Part shown: piece by piece, positions 1 through 10,426 of the stretch | How the letters are laid out: every line of letters starts with the position of its first letter | Position numbering within the stretch: the stretch's first letter is position 1 | Assembly (NCBI RefSeq): GCF_019112545.1 | Contig: NW_025064889.1 | Span: forward strand, 1,285,893 to 1,349,892 | From: Guyanagaster necrorhizus | Lineage: Eukaryota; Basidiomycota; Agaricomycetes; Agaricales; Physalacriaceae | Length of the DNA: 64,000 nt | Reading direction: 5' to 3' | Notes under the pieces: model-generated | Databases searched by the model: none | The model's input: only the letters and a program-made list of their open reading frames with translations | What the model was told of the DNA's origin: nothing | Program-made: the position numbers and the translations under genes

Positions 1-361
1 TAGTGATGGTACAGCAGAGTAACAATAACAAACAAAAGCAGGGGCACAGTCATTGTTATTCCAGACAATGAGCAGAGGGCATGAAAAGCAGACAATAGTC
101 ATCTGTAGGATATAGGGTTCTTTAGACAGTATATAAGGCAGTAGTACACACTGATGTACCCCAGTCTTGAGCTAAGGTTTAATACACCCACTACACTCTC
201 TGACTACCTGGTGTGAATACTCTTGCCACAATGACAGACTATATCTATCAGCTACAACTCTCCATCCCTCTCCATGAAATCCTTATAGCTTATCTCATTA
301 TACTTCTATATCAAAACCAGACTCAGACTCAGCATCTAGAATCAGACTCTGGTGGAAGCAG
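1..361 (+). mobile_element. Fragment of a Gypsy-type LTR, plus orientation
   Basis: A TATATAAGG box near 130 is followed about 30 nt later by CCCCAGTCTTGAGCTAAGG. This resembles the segment CCCCAGCTTCGAGCTAAAG in the LTRs of the complete Gypsy element at 50.8-58.9 kb, at the same distance from the TATA box. CpG is nearly absent. The left end lies outside the window and the right end abuts the Copia relic. A short open stretch follows from about 231, but I cannot align it to the Gypsy leader protein. The LTR assignment rests on this one shared block, so it is tentative. Confidence 0.4.
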
Positions 362-618
362 TGCTAGAGATTTGTGAGTGTTAGTAAAAGCCTAACATCC
401 TATTAGTAGTTAATTCTGAGTTGAGATCTGTTGGATTCTGATGTCAGCTGTTCACTACTGTGTTTGGAGTCTAGATACTAGAATATGAAATACAGATGTG
501 AAATGATAATGGTAAAATGAAATTGATAGGTAATGAGAAGCAGCAGAATCCAGTGAGACTTGTGATTGAATTCATCATTGGTTGAGGTAGTATGGAGACT
601 GATAGCATATGTATAACA
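362..618 (-). repeat. 3' LTR of Copia-1
   Basis: Matches 3363-3628 clearly from about 402 to 618, including the TCTAGATACTA block. Below 402 the match is weak, and a small internal deletion or a slightly different boundary is likely. On the minus strand it begins with TGTTATAC. The outer boundary is approximate. Confidence 0.6.
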
Positions 619-3362
619 CATGATTTGATCAATATCACACTGCTTAAATCTCAGCTTTACCACCAAAATCTCAATGAGACATTGATGCCAGTGATGACTA
701 CTCTGCTTTAAATCATACATTCTTTATAAGATGACAGACTTGATCAGGATGAGAGCCAGACTCAGAATAGCCAGAAGGTTGATGCATATAGATGATTTCT
801 TTATTGAGGAGCTTTTTATTCAAGTATGCACCTTTGATTGATATTAACTTGATAGAGCTCTAGGTCAAGTGCTGCAGCTATAGCAAAGATAGAATAGATT
901 GATGCAAGCCTTGCAGCAGAGGCATAAGTGTCAAAGTAGTTGATGCCAAGTACTTGTAAGAATCCTTGCACTACTAAATGAGCTTTGAACTTGACTATGC
1001 TTCTCTCAGCATCCTTCTTGATTCAAAAGATCCACTTCAAGCCCACAATGTTTGCTCCAACTGGTTTGTTAACAATCTCCCAAGTCTCTGCAGTCTTCAA
1101 CATTATAAGCTCTTTCTGTATTGCATCTTCTCACAAAGGCCAATCAGGCTGTTGCTTCACTTCAGTTAAACTGCATGGCTCTAAGGCTTCTGCATTGGAT
1201 GTTGAAATGGCCATAGCATACTCCTCAAGGAAGTTAGCATCCTCAAGTATATTATTAACCAATCTGTCTCTCTCTCTTAAACTTGAGAGATATATTGTTT
1301 TCATTAATAGCTGATAACTGAACACTGATAGATACCACAGGGTTACTTGGATGTGCCAATACACTGTCTTTGCCAGAGATGAGGTCTAACATCCACTGGC
1401 TAGACTTTTGAGTACATTCAGAACAGGTTTCTTCAACTATGAGTTGGACTGTAGGCTGAGCTTCAGGAGTAAGTGACACCTGTGATGACTTTACAGTAGG
1501 CAGATTAGACTGAGTTTCTGGCATTAATAGAATCTTATATAGCTCAATGTCTTTCTCCCTTTTGAGATTATCAGTAGCAATACAAGTTGCATCAAAGTAG
1601 ACATTTTACTCAGTGAACACCACTTTACTCTCTGTTCAGTAGACATAAGATCCAATGCTTATTTCATTGAACTCAATCCACTGACCCTCACATACATGGC
1701 TATCCAGCTTTATAGCCTTAGTCTCAAGATGTACTCAGCACTTCTCTTCTCATTCCCACAACTCTTTTAGATCTGGCTTCTTCTCTGTGACAGCCTCATA
1801 AGGAGTCATTCCATTTAGAGCCTCTATTGATGTTCTGTTGAGAACTCAGACAGCATAGTGAACAGTCTCAGCCTATAAGAAGCAAGATAAGTTGCTCAAA
1901 TGCAGCATAGCTCTGACCTTTTCAATGACTATGCAATTATACCTTTCAGTCGTTCTATTATGCTGTGGTATATTATGCACAGTCATCTTTCTTGCCATGC
2001 AAGTATTTTTCAGATGCAAAACAAATGTCTTTCCATGGTGGGCCATGTTGTCCTTGATGTGAGTGCAGAGATCACAGTAAAAAGCAGAGCAGAGAAAGTT
2101 ATCTCTGTATCTAATTTGTGAGACATACTGATTGAATTGGACTATATACTTTATGATCTGGTCTCTATCACATATCTGAAGGTGTTTTAATGCATCTTCA
2201 GCATCTCTAATAGCATCAAAGAGGCTGAAGTCACTATGAAGCTCATCCAAAAAGGCTATGTAGAAGAATTGCCAGGCTGGCAGATTCTATGGATTGGAGT
2301 TCAGAATGTCTGGTTTGAACCAGTTGAGTGTGGTGCCAGCCAGAAAGGAGATTGCATAGTTGATCTTGTTAATGTCCATTGTGAACACAGTAGATCTGTC
2401 ATTGAAGTTCAACTGAAGGGAGATAATGAAGGCCTTCAGTTTGTAAGAGTCAGAGCCATCAAAGGGTTCTGGCTTCTTGACTTTGGTGTGGATAGTGGCT
2501 GGCTTCAGGTTATTGTGAGAAGTGGAGACTCCTCATAGCAGGTTTATGAATTCTAGGAACATGTTCTGCTGGTTTGAGTTATTGCTTTCTGCAGAGCCAT
2601 TGGAGCTGCTGAGGCCATTGGGACCATCTGGTCCTCCTAGTCTATCTGGCCCTTCTGGAAAGAGGTTTGATGGATTACTGTCTGGTTTCCATTGGATGAG
2701 AGTATGAGTAAAGGTGTCTTCACCTCTGCTCTCTGAGTCTGGGCTGTCTGAATTCTCATGTATATTGCTTAAGGATAAGAGATCTATCAGAGGATCACTT
2801 CAGGCACCATACATCATGCTGGCCTGTTGGGCTCTGTTGGTTGGGATGCTGATGGCATCAGAAGGGTTAGGGAAATTGTCATAATTTGGTTGATAGGCAG
2901 TGAAGCTAAAGTGGGTGTAGGTTTCCCTACAGAAGGGTTGTCCTCTGCCAGAGGCCAATCTGAAGAGTTCTGGTTGTTTTTTTGAGGCAGAGGCCAGAAT
3001 GTCTTCCATGGAGAACATGTTAGAATGGCTGGGTCAAGTTTGTTCAGAGTCAGCTTCTGTGGGTTGGATGAATGTGATAGACATAATAAAAAATTTCTTT
3101 TTCAACTCAAGAGTTTGAGTTCAAATATACTGTTAGGAACATGCCAATTGAGTGGGCTTGAGTGCATATGCAGAGACTGGTGGAGTGCATGGGCATCAAT
3201 GAAGCTATTGGCAATGTCACCCTTGAGTTGAGGCCTAAGGATTTAGATTGACAGAATAGAGTTCCATCAGAGAAGTGAAGAGGAATGTTCTTTGGAGCAG
3301 AATCCAACAGACAAGATAGAGAGGAGCTAAAGTGAGCATAAAGTGTAGATGGCTATCCAAGT

Positions 3363-3628
3363 TGATATTCAAACTGAGTAGTTACAATGATTGTACATGG
3401 TTTATATACTATTGGTAGTTAATTCTAAGTCAGAGTCTGTTGGGTTCTGGAGTCAATTGTTTGCTACCATTTTTGAAGTCTAGATACTACAATATGAAAT
3501 ATGGATGTGAAATGATAATGGTAAAATGAAATTGGTAGTTAATGGGAAATAGATGGAGTCCAGTGGAACTGGTGATTAAATCTGTGGTTGGTTGAAGTGA
3601 CATGGAGGCTGGTGGCATGCATATAACA
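3363..3628 (-). repeat. 5' LTR of Copia-1
   Basis: 266 bp. On the minus strand it begins TGTTATATGCATGCC and ends GAATATCA, giving the usual TG..CA ends. It is related to the plus-orientation LTR at 35392-35716, which begins with a similar TGTAATAAGCATGCC and ends GAATATCA. No matching target duplication is visible around Copia-1. The next 300 bases (3629-3929) are AT-rich, hold no gene I recognise and are also CpG-poor. Confidence 0.7.
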
Positions 3629-3929
3629 ATATATATTTGTATCAGCATCTTAGAAAGGCTTCCACTGAGTCAACAAAGATGCAATTGCCTATGGTAGAGC
3701 ACACTTTTGATAATTCCAATTAAGATAGAAATAGCAATAATGAAAATTGAATTTGCTTTATCTGTTGCAGACATTGTCTCTGGGGTCATAGCATCTTATA
3801 TAATAAGAATAAATATGTGTAAATGCCAGGTATTGATATAACCAGTGTATAATGGGAGTGTACCAGTCTCATATTCCATACAAGAACATTTAGTCTGGCT
3901 CAGGCTTACAATGCACTAACCATGATAGG

Positions 3930-4143
3930 TGTTGGAATCTGTGAGAGTTCAAGCAATCCAGCACTCCAGCATGCTGAGTAAGGAAAGAATCTGAGGGAAA
4001 TTGAAGGAATTAGGTAGAAACTACTAGAAAAGGAGTAGTCTAGTATAAATATGAGAAGTCAATGGGAAACTCCTCAGGAGTTTGAAACCCAAAGACTAAA
4101 GGTCTTACAAGCATGTACTCTAGATACAGTCCAAATCCCAACA
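3930..4143 (+). repeat. Solo LTR, 214 bp, TSD ATAGG
   Basis: Begins TGTTGG and ends CCAACA, a perfect 6-bp inverted end. It is flanked by the identical 5-mer ATAGG at 3925-3929 and 4144-4148. A TATAAATA box near the middle (about 4045) fixes the plus orientation. A close relative in the opposite orientation lies at 41751-41967 and a more distant one at 6023-6239. There is no internal element sequence, so this is a solo LTR left by LTR-LTR recombination. Confidence 0.88.
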
Positions 4144-4592
4144 ATAGGTACTGGAAAGCTTTCGTCAAGAATGTTCTATGTCATGATGCTGAATGCTTAC
4201 TCAACCATCCAATTCATAGGCATAGTTGGAGGGTAGCAAGCGAGCCAATGAAGCATCGATACTCAGTCATCATTGTCAGACCCAATACGGTCCTTCGATT
4301 TAATACTTACAATGTCTTTCCGGTCTCAGGAAATATTCCGCTGTATTGCTGAAAAAGTATATGCATGTCACGTACAATAAAATCTATAGGTCAACAGGAA
4401 AGCTTCAGCAGAAAAAAGATTTAGTGGTGACACCACATATGTACCTTACTTGCACCAGGATCAAGAGTAAATGAAGATGAAACGCTACCCTCTCCCGAGA
4501 GGATCTGTGCGGGGTTCATTAAACTCCCCTCGGGCAGATCACCTTCGCAAAATGCGACTGACCTGCATAGCAGCATTTATTACATCCCTCTA

Positions 4593-5255
4593 TTACATCA
4601 CAGTCTCCGCCAATGGGAGGGAGGGAGGTCCCGTTTCGGCCACATGTAATGATACCTGACCATTTCTGTATTTCAGTTGCTGATAACTAGACAGCTTACA
4701 GGGCTCGCCTCTGACATCGACAGGCGACACTACGTCCAGTGCGACTGGCTTTCCCAGAGAACAAGTTTCCGTGACAACATCAACTAAGGCATTACCAACG
4801 GGGACGTAGTCAGTTGTAGCGCTCTGAAAAGCATGAGAGGACAAGCACTTTGTTTAAAAGAGATACGCACCTAGACGCCAGTGCATCGCCCAGAAATGGT
4901 AGGTGGAAAAATTCCTAGCAGCAAGACGTAATAATCAACGAAAAGAAAGGCGCCATTGGTGATGAGGTCTAGGCTACGCAGATGCTCTGCTTTTATGCTT
5001 GCAATATCAGGCTTCAACGCTCAGGCAACATCCAAAATAGAATAATCTCATTCGCTACTGGATGGCCCCTACAGATAGATAACAACGAAGTCTCAAAAAT
5101 GATAAGTCCGTAATGCTTCTCGACGCGTGTCGCCATTGGAAGCGGATATTTACCCTAGTCCCATATGCATAGGCAAACATAGTAAAGAACCATGCATCTG
5201 TGAAAAAGTAGGAGTCAATGAGTGGCGGAGCTACAAGAGGGCTGTTATTTCCCAC
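4593..5255 (-). pseudogene. Possible remains of a multi-exon gene, unknown product
   Basis: Several protein-like stretches lie on the minus strand: DSYFFTDAWFFTMFAYAYG (about 5210-5150), RGHPVANEIILFWMLPER (about 5090-5020), a stretch containing LRSLDLITNGAFLFVDYY (about 4990-4920), and an 83-codon open frame ending at 4593. Candidate introns with GT..AG ends of about 47-62 nt separate some of them, but they cannot be joined into one open frame. A shift near 5020 is needed. I do not recognise the family. It may be a decayed gene, or exons I have placed wrongly. It begins right at the stop of the SRPBCC gene on the same strand, which is unusually tight. Confidence 0.25.
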
Positions 5256-5921
5256 CTAGTTCTCCGACTTGGCCTGCAAGCCCCTCGCCATTGCTCCTAC
5301 ACCGTTGATCAACTTCTGCCCCACAAAGAAACGTACGAGATAGGCCAAGATTCCATTGAAGACCTCGATGCTTTCATACTTGACCTTCCCCCCTGGCACC
5401 ACGGTGCACGATTGCCAGCGTTCTGCGTCGAGCAGCCACCGAGGTAAAGTGGTTTTCCATGCCACGCGGTGATTTTCGTGATCTAAAGCCGTACAGACGA
5501 CGAACGCAGAAAACCTGTTGTAGAATGGAACGTCTTCAAGACTTGGGGTAAGGTGGACGGGATATATGTGCACGAATTTGCCCTCAGCGATGGTTTGGTC
5601 AGGGAGGATGTTACCAGAGCTATCAGTGATGTTTTGATCGCGGCTGAATTGAAATAAGGCTTCGGCCCTTCTTATGAACAGGAACTGCATACACAAAAGG
5701 ATTCCTAGAGCAAGTCAACCAGAAGTTATGTTGTGCGACAAGAGCTCGTCGTACCACTCTTTATACCCTTTGAAATCCAGCAAATTATTCCAAACCGTTT
5801 CTATTGATGCGTCGATGATAGCAGAACCCGACACTGCAAATACGCCATCTGAGGAGCTAGGCGGCAGTTGATAAGCCATCAGATGAAGTAGCTGGCCGTA
5901 CTGGTGGTAGTACTTGGGCAA
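5256..5921 (-). CDS. SRPBCC (START/polyketide-cyclase-like) domain protein
   Basis: Exon 1 (5921 to about 5720) carries the start of an SRPBCC fold: VSGSAIIDASIETVWNNLLD followed by FKGYKEWYDEL. This is the usual beta1-helix pattern in which a Trp and an acidic/aromatic run follow 'VW..L.D'. A second exon (about 5690-5256) carries beta strands and ends with a helix rich in GVGAMARGLQAK, the long C-terminal helix of the fold. The gap of about 45 nt looks like an intron (GTTGAC..TGCAG), but that join does not keep the second frame open, so the exact border is unsettled. The predicted protein is about 200-215 residues, which fits the family. Members bind hydrophobic ligands, and nothing here shows which. 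A small lesion at the splice cannot be excluded. Confidence 0.6.
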
Positions 5922-6022
5922 GAACTTCGTGGTCGGGATTCGGGACCAAACTCCGAAGTGCGCTCACGTGCGTTTTTCTCTCGTCTCACCTCTGCACATC
6001 GGACAACTTTGGAGGGCGTAAT

Positions 6023-6239
6023 TGTTGGGATTTTGCTGGAAAGTTCTAGAAAGGGCAATCCGGCATCATGCCGAGAGTTGATGAGTAAGCTCGAGAGAAA
6101 GAGAAAGTTGTAGTAAATTCTAGATATAAGTCTGGAGAGTATAAATACAAGCTCTGTAGGAGCTGTAGAATAAGGAGTTCATACCTTCTGGCCTTACCAG
6201 CCTGGAGTCTACCCTGCACATCACCGAGGATTTCCAACA
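6023..6239 (+). repeat. Solo LTR, 217 bp, TSD GTAAT
   Basis: Begins TGTTGG and ends CCAACA. It is flanked by the identical 5-mer GTAAT at 6018-6022 and 6240-6244. TATAAATA at about 6138 gives plus orientation. The layout (TATA position, length, GCAATCC block near the start) matches the solo LTRs at 3930 and 41751, but sequence identity is lower and CpG sites are retained, so it belongs to a related subfamily. It lies between the SRPBCC gene and the 3' end of the P450. Confidence 0.88.
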
Positions 6240-6370
6240 GTAATAGGCGGGAAATTTATATACGTAGTAAGGGAAGAAAAGCTATATCATGAATATGAAC
6301 AGAAAGAGTCCGTGTTTCCTGAATGTGTGCTATTCTGTCGCGACATTGAAAGAACAATGAAAGAATTGTC

Positions 6371-8498
6371 TCATTCACTTGAACGCAATATTTTCAAGTG
6401 AATTGGCATTTTGACTTCGTCACCCACGAAAGGTTGAAGTGTCCCGGCAATATAGCCCTTCACGTCGTCAGGGGTACTCGTCAGCTCAAAGTCCCGAATC
6501 AAAAGAGAGATCATGATCAGGAACTCTCAGTATTTAAAAAAACTCAGGAGGTTTACCAAGGCGCCAACCAATGCAGCTACGGGGACCGTCCAGGAAGGAC
6601 GCGATATTCCCGTATGGACCATATGGTAGCTGGTCTTTGGAAGGCACTCCACCAGGAAGAAGCCAGCGCTCGGGTTTGAACTCCTCGGCGTCCTTTCCCC
6701 ACACGAGGGGATCGGTATTTTGAACTGCGCTTGGTATATGGAACACCTAGCGATTGTTCAAGTATGACATTTAGTAGATAAGGAACATATCGACCTGTCC
6801 GGCCTTGATGGCAATCGAAGACACGGTCTTCCCGTCGACAGTGGTCAACGGCTGGCTCAAAGGGATCACATCGTCTTCCAAAGCAATGCGATCGGTTCGC
6901 GGCGCAGCCGGATGAACGCGCACCTGAATGCGATTAGTGAGCACTGAAATCTCCGATAGGTAGCTGCACGTACCCCTCACGACAAACAGCATCGAGGTAT
7001 GGTAGGCTTTGAATGTGGTCGTAGCTAAAGTCGCTCAATTCGCGTGTTTCTTGACGCAGTTTTTGTTGAACAGCGGGGTGGCGAGTGAGCTCCAAAAGAG
7101 TGAAGCTTACAGTACAGGACGTCATTTCACGGCCTACCAGTCTGGCATATGGAATGAGGAAAGCTAATTGTGAAAATGCGGAGGGATAGCATACATGAAT
7201 GTTGAGATCTAATGTCACTTTCAGTACGAGAAAGTTTGGGACGAAATCTGAGACTTACATTCTCCAGCAATGTGGTATGTGAGAGACGCTCGTCGTGCTT
7301 CGACTTCTTCTGGTCCTTGACCAAAATCGAAAGAATATCCCTTCCATCTCCGCTCTCCAATTGAGCCTTGTTCTGCCGGAGAAGTTCTCCCACAAGCCTG
7401 ATAGCCACTCTCTTGGCAACACCATCTGTCTGCAAAGCTGGGATAGGGAGCTTAGTGATCCATGGGAAAGCACACATCATGATAGGCGCGAGGAACCCCG
7501 CCATGGTTCTTCCAAGCAAGACATCCTGGTGCCAAGACTCGGCAATGACCCTTGCTTCCTGGGACTCGCCACAGCCAAAATCATGACCGAACGCGATACG
7601 ACCAATGATATCGAGTCTGTTCAACCATCAGAAGTGAGGTACAAATGATGACGGGCGAGCCGAGAACTGACGTGCAAGCCGATACAAATGGAGAGATATC
7701 CACTGTGGTCTCGTATCCCTGCGATCTGACGTAATTTGTAACTCGCCTTACAAACTGTTGTAAGAAGCAGTCAGCATAGACGGAGTTTCATTAAGTTATG
7801 TATGATATGCCTTCTGGGTGCATTCGACGACATCATCAGACATCCCTCTCACGGCAGCGAACCTGTAAAAACAACGGATAAACTCGAACAGTAAAATACG
7901 GCATTTCAGATTCACGTAAATGCTGGCGCAATGAGCCTGCGTTGGTGCCTATGTTAGTCGCCCTGAGCACATACGACACCCTTTCCAATCAGCTTATCCG
8001 TCAATGGTAGGAACGCAGGCGCTTTTGCTGGTAAGGGATTTATCAGCAAAACAAAATAGAGAATAGGAAAGAAAACACGAACGGTATCGATACGCGTTTG
8101 CAAGGATGTGGTGAGACGCAAGATTATCTGCGGCGACAATCTGATTCGGATCTTGAGAATATTTCTAGAGCTAATAGTCGCAATGAAGACACACCACGTC
8201 GCGTTGAAAGAAAGAAGCCTTGATTCTATACAAAGATCCTAGATCTGTGGCCCATTTCAAGTACACTTTGCAAGCTTCATGCTGCCACACAACGTATTCG
8301 TGGCCCCAGAGCCAATGAGCTTCAGGTGTTGGCTATAAGAGCGTTCAGTGTCAGTCGTTTATCGGTGTTAAATAAGATACATACAGCACAGCGAATCTTG
8401 CTTGCAGGGTCTTTTTTACGTTGGACGTAGCGAAGAATCAGAAATGAGAGTAAAGCCAAAGAGATGGGGAAAAGAGTTCCGAGCCTCAGAAACGACAT
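6371..8498 (-). pseudogene. Cytochrome P450 monooxygenase, probably decayed
   Basis: A fungal microsomal P450 in many short exons. The start at 8498 gives a membrane anchor (MSFLRLGTLFPISLALLSFL). Then follow PTPEAHWLWGHEYVVWQHEA, HHILANAYRYPKAPAF, HRHQRRLIAPAF (C-helix), IIGRIAFGHDFG, the I-helix VGREMTSCTVSF (usually AGxxT), the K-helix LPYLDAVCRE with ExxR, FKPERW, and the haem loop FLDGPRSCIGWRLG with its Cys. The last exon ends ..MPIHLKILRSSE. Defects: a TAA at 7954-7956 just before HRHQRR, inside the exon where a coding residue is expected; an intron with donor GC instead of GT (about 7813); and too little sequence between the haem loop and the L-helix. The family oxidises small molecules with NADPH-P450 reductase at the ER. 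No biosynthetic cluster is visible around it. Confidence 0.8.
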
Positions 8499-9677
8499 AG
8501 CAGAACAGTAGATAGGGATAACAAATAGAATCAGGAGGTTAGAACCAATGATTATTCACTGGCAATTCAGATCCACTTACATCAGTCCGTCAAGATGGTC
8601 GACAGGCTTTTGGGCGTCTTCGGCTCTGCCGGACTGCCCGAGCGCCCTAGGTAGAAAAAGAGGCAATTGATTTTCCCTTACTAATTGAACCGTACCCTTG
8701 AGTTTCTACGGAGTATGAGGCCTAGAAAAGAACGAGATTTCCAGTTCTTGAGCTTGCATGAGGGCTAATCTCCTAGCTGCCGGATCAGTTTTTATCGTAA
8801 CAAATATACAGACGTTGGAGATTCAAGTCTTCTCCAGTTCTGTCGAGGCCACCCTGACGCACGAGATCGGAGCCCTCTTTCAAGTTGACACAGACGTATC
8901 AGAACTCTCAATGCAAATCTGATTTCAGGAACAAGATTCGAGAGAGGAGGACGAAAGAAATATTGCAGGCATCGCAATAAGAATAGCGTAAAAGAAAAGC
9001 AAGGCTCATCAGTGAATGGAAATTAGAAGTAAAATCGGCAATGTTACCGCAGCGAGTTATGTGTCCTTGCCAGGCTGTTACCGAGTCGTCGGATTCGTTT
9101 CGACCTTAGATTCCAACCACCATGCTGATCTCATCAGGGTCGCCTCCCCCACCCTTTCTTGAATCGAGTCCTTTCAACATATGTCGAGCTTTCTGCGCTG
9201 AAAACGGAGAAATACGATACCCGTTTTTCTGCGTTTCTGATCTTATAATCTGTTCATTTAGATTTGATATTGAACTCATTAAAATTTCCAGACGTCTCTA
9301 TCGCTACCGGACGTCAGTCCAATCGGAGGCCAGAAATATCTCACGCGTTTGAGATATGAACATCACTGCTGCCGTTCTTTGTTTTTATTCGTCCTGTCCT
9401 CTGCCTCAGGGAAAGGAGTGACCTCGACGTGACAACTACGTGTATTCTCTATCTAACAAAGTGTCTTCAAGTTGAACACGACAGAGACGTCCGGATTCTG
9501 AAATCATTCATATGCTCTGATGGTCGTGTAATACCTCGCAACACATACAGGTAATTACAAAAACCGACATACGAATACCAACAACAAACGTTCCACTGAT
9601 GAAAATAAAAGTCTTCAAGTACGAATCGTAGCCTGAGGAATAGCGGGTATTCCACGACGACTATTTCGTAGCTCACA
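8499..9677. other. Intergenic, no gene recognised
   Basis: Upstream region of the P450 followed by sequence with only short, unconvincing open frames on either strand. I see no LTR ends, tRNA or repeat family shared with the rest of the window. It may hold promoters for the P450 (minus) and the kinase-like copy (plus). Confidence 0.4.
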
Positions 9678-10262
9678 ATGCCGTCAGGAGAAGACGCTCA
9701 GGTTCTGATCATCCAAGGCAAGACACTCGAACAAGTGGATCGAGGACCGGCCCGCACGTAATAAGCCTGAAGATTTGAGAGATGCTAACGAGGGATATGT
9801 AGAAGAGACGAAGTAGATGGTAAGTAATCTTTAATTTTTGTTCTTTTCTTCTAATAATCGTGCATCAGTTCAAGAAAACTCTACTCGGTGTGCACTTTCA
9901 ACAAGCTGGGCCTCGGACACAACGACATGCGCCCAGGAAACATCATCGTCACTCCCTCTAGAGAACCCGTGGTCTTCGACTTTACTATGGCGCACAAAGT
10001 TGACCCAGCTGAAGTACGAGGGCGCTTCAGAAACCCTGCCATGGTGACCGGCCCTCTCCGACATTGTTGCGACCAGCACGAAGAGGAAATTTTCAAGTGG
10101 GTTGACGAAGAGTTGGCGAAGCCGGCTCATGGATCCGATACTGACTATCCCACGGCCAGAGTTTTCTCTACATACTGCGACGAATTCTGTCTAAATGATA
10201 CAAGAATGAAGAAGCCACAAGCTTTCACAGGCGCCTCCCAGCCACCCAGTTCTCTAGTTTAA
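9678..10262 (+). pseudogene. Kinase-like gene fragment, copy 1 (plus strand)
   Basis: Starts at the acceptor-side exon shared by all three copies (MPSGEDAQVL.., after TTTCGTAG). A GTAAGT..CAG intron of about 50 nt follows, then an exon with GLGHNDMRPGNIIV (catalytic-loop-like HxD..N) and VVFDFTMA (DFG-like), running to PQAFTGASQPPSSLV and a stop at 10262. Against copy 2 it lacks 9 bp after QVL, has one extra base at CTCGAACAAGTGG, and lacks 2 bp before HNDMRP, so the exons cannot be read through. The N-lobe exon of copy 2 is not found upstream. The copy is therefore 5'-truncated and frameshifted. Agaricomycetes carry large families of such kinase-like genes; the role is unknown. Confidence 0.7.
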
Positions 10263-10426
10263 TTTTGTGTATGTATACTATGCTCTCTTTTGTATAATGA
10301 AATCCTTGTAGCCAAGAATAAATAATTTTAGGTATGCCAGAAGAGGCCCGAAAGCATCCAGTCGCGACGGTCCAAATATGTGGTCCAAGCGATGAGGGGC
10401 TCTCAAGGCCCCCGTCCAAGAAAACG

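Larger units (their letters stand above)
362..3628 (-). mobile_element. Internally deleted Ty1/Copia element (Copia-1)
   Basis: Two related direct repeats (362-618 and 3363-3628) bound a CpG-free interior that reads as a retroelement on the minus strand. From high to low coordinates there is a gag-like part (about 3310-2130), the end of an integrase core with a PQHN..ER motif (about 2120-1880), and the start of a Copia reverse transcriptase (about 1150-620) with SIFAIAAALDLELYQVNIK and LKQSSHHWH. The RT stops just after LKQS because the 3' LTR follows directly, so the catalytic half and RNase H are missing. Gag also appears joined directly to integrase, with protease and the integrase N-terminus lost. 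Many stop codons make it a dead copy. Confidence 0.75.

Noticed and set aside
7943..7975. 26-nt intron (GTATGT..CTAAC..TAG) in the P450
   Set aside because: Too short for a fungal spliceosomal intron and it would shift the frame away from HRHQRRL.
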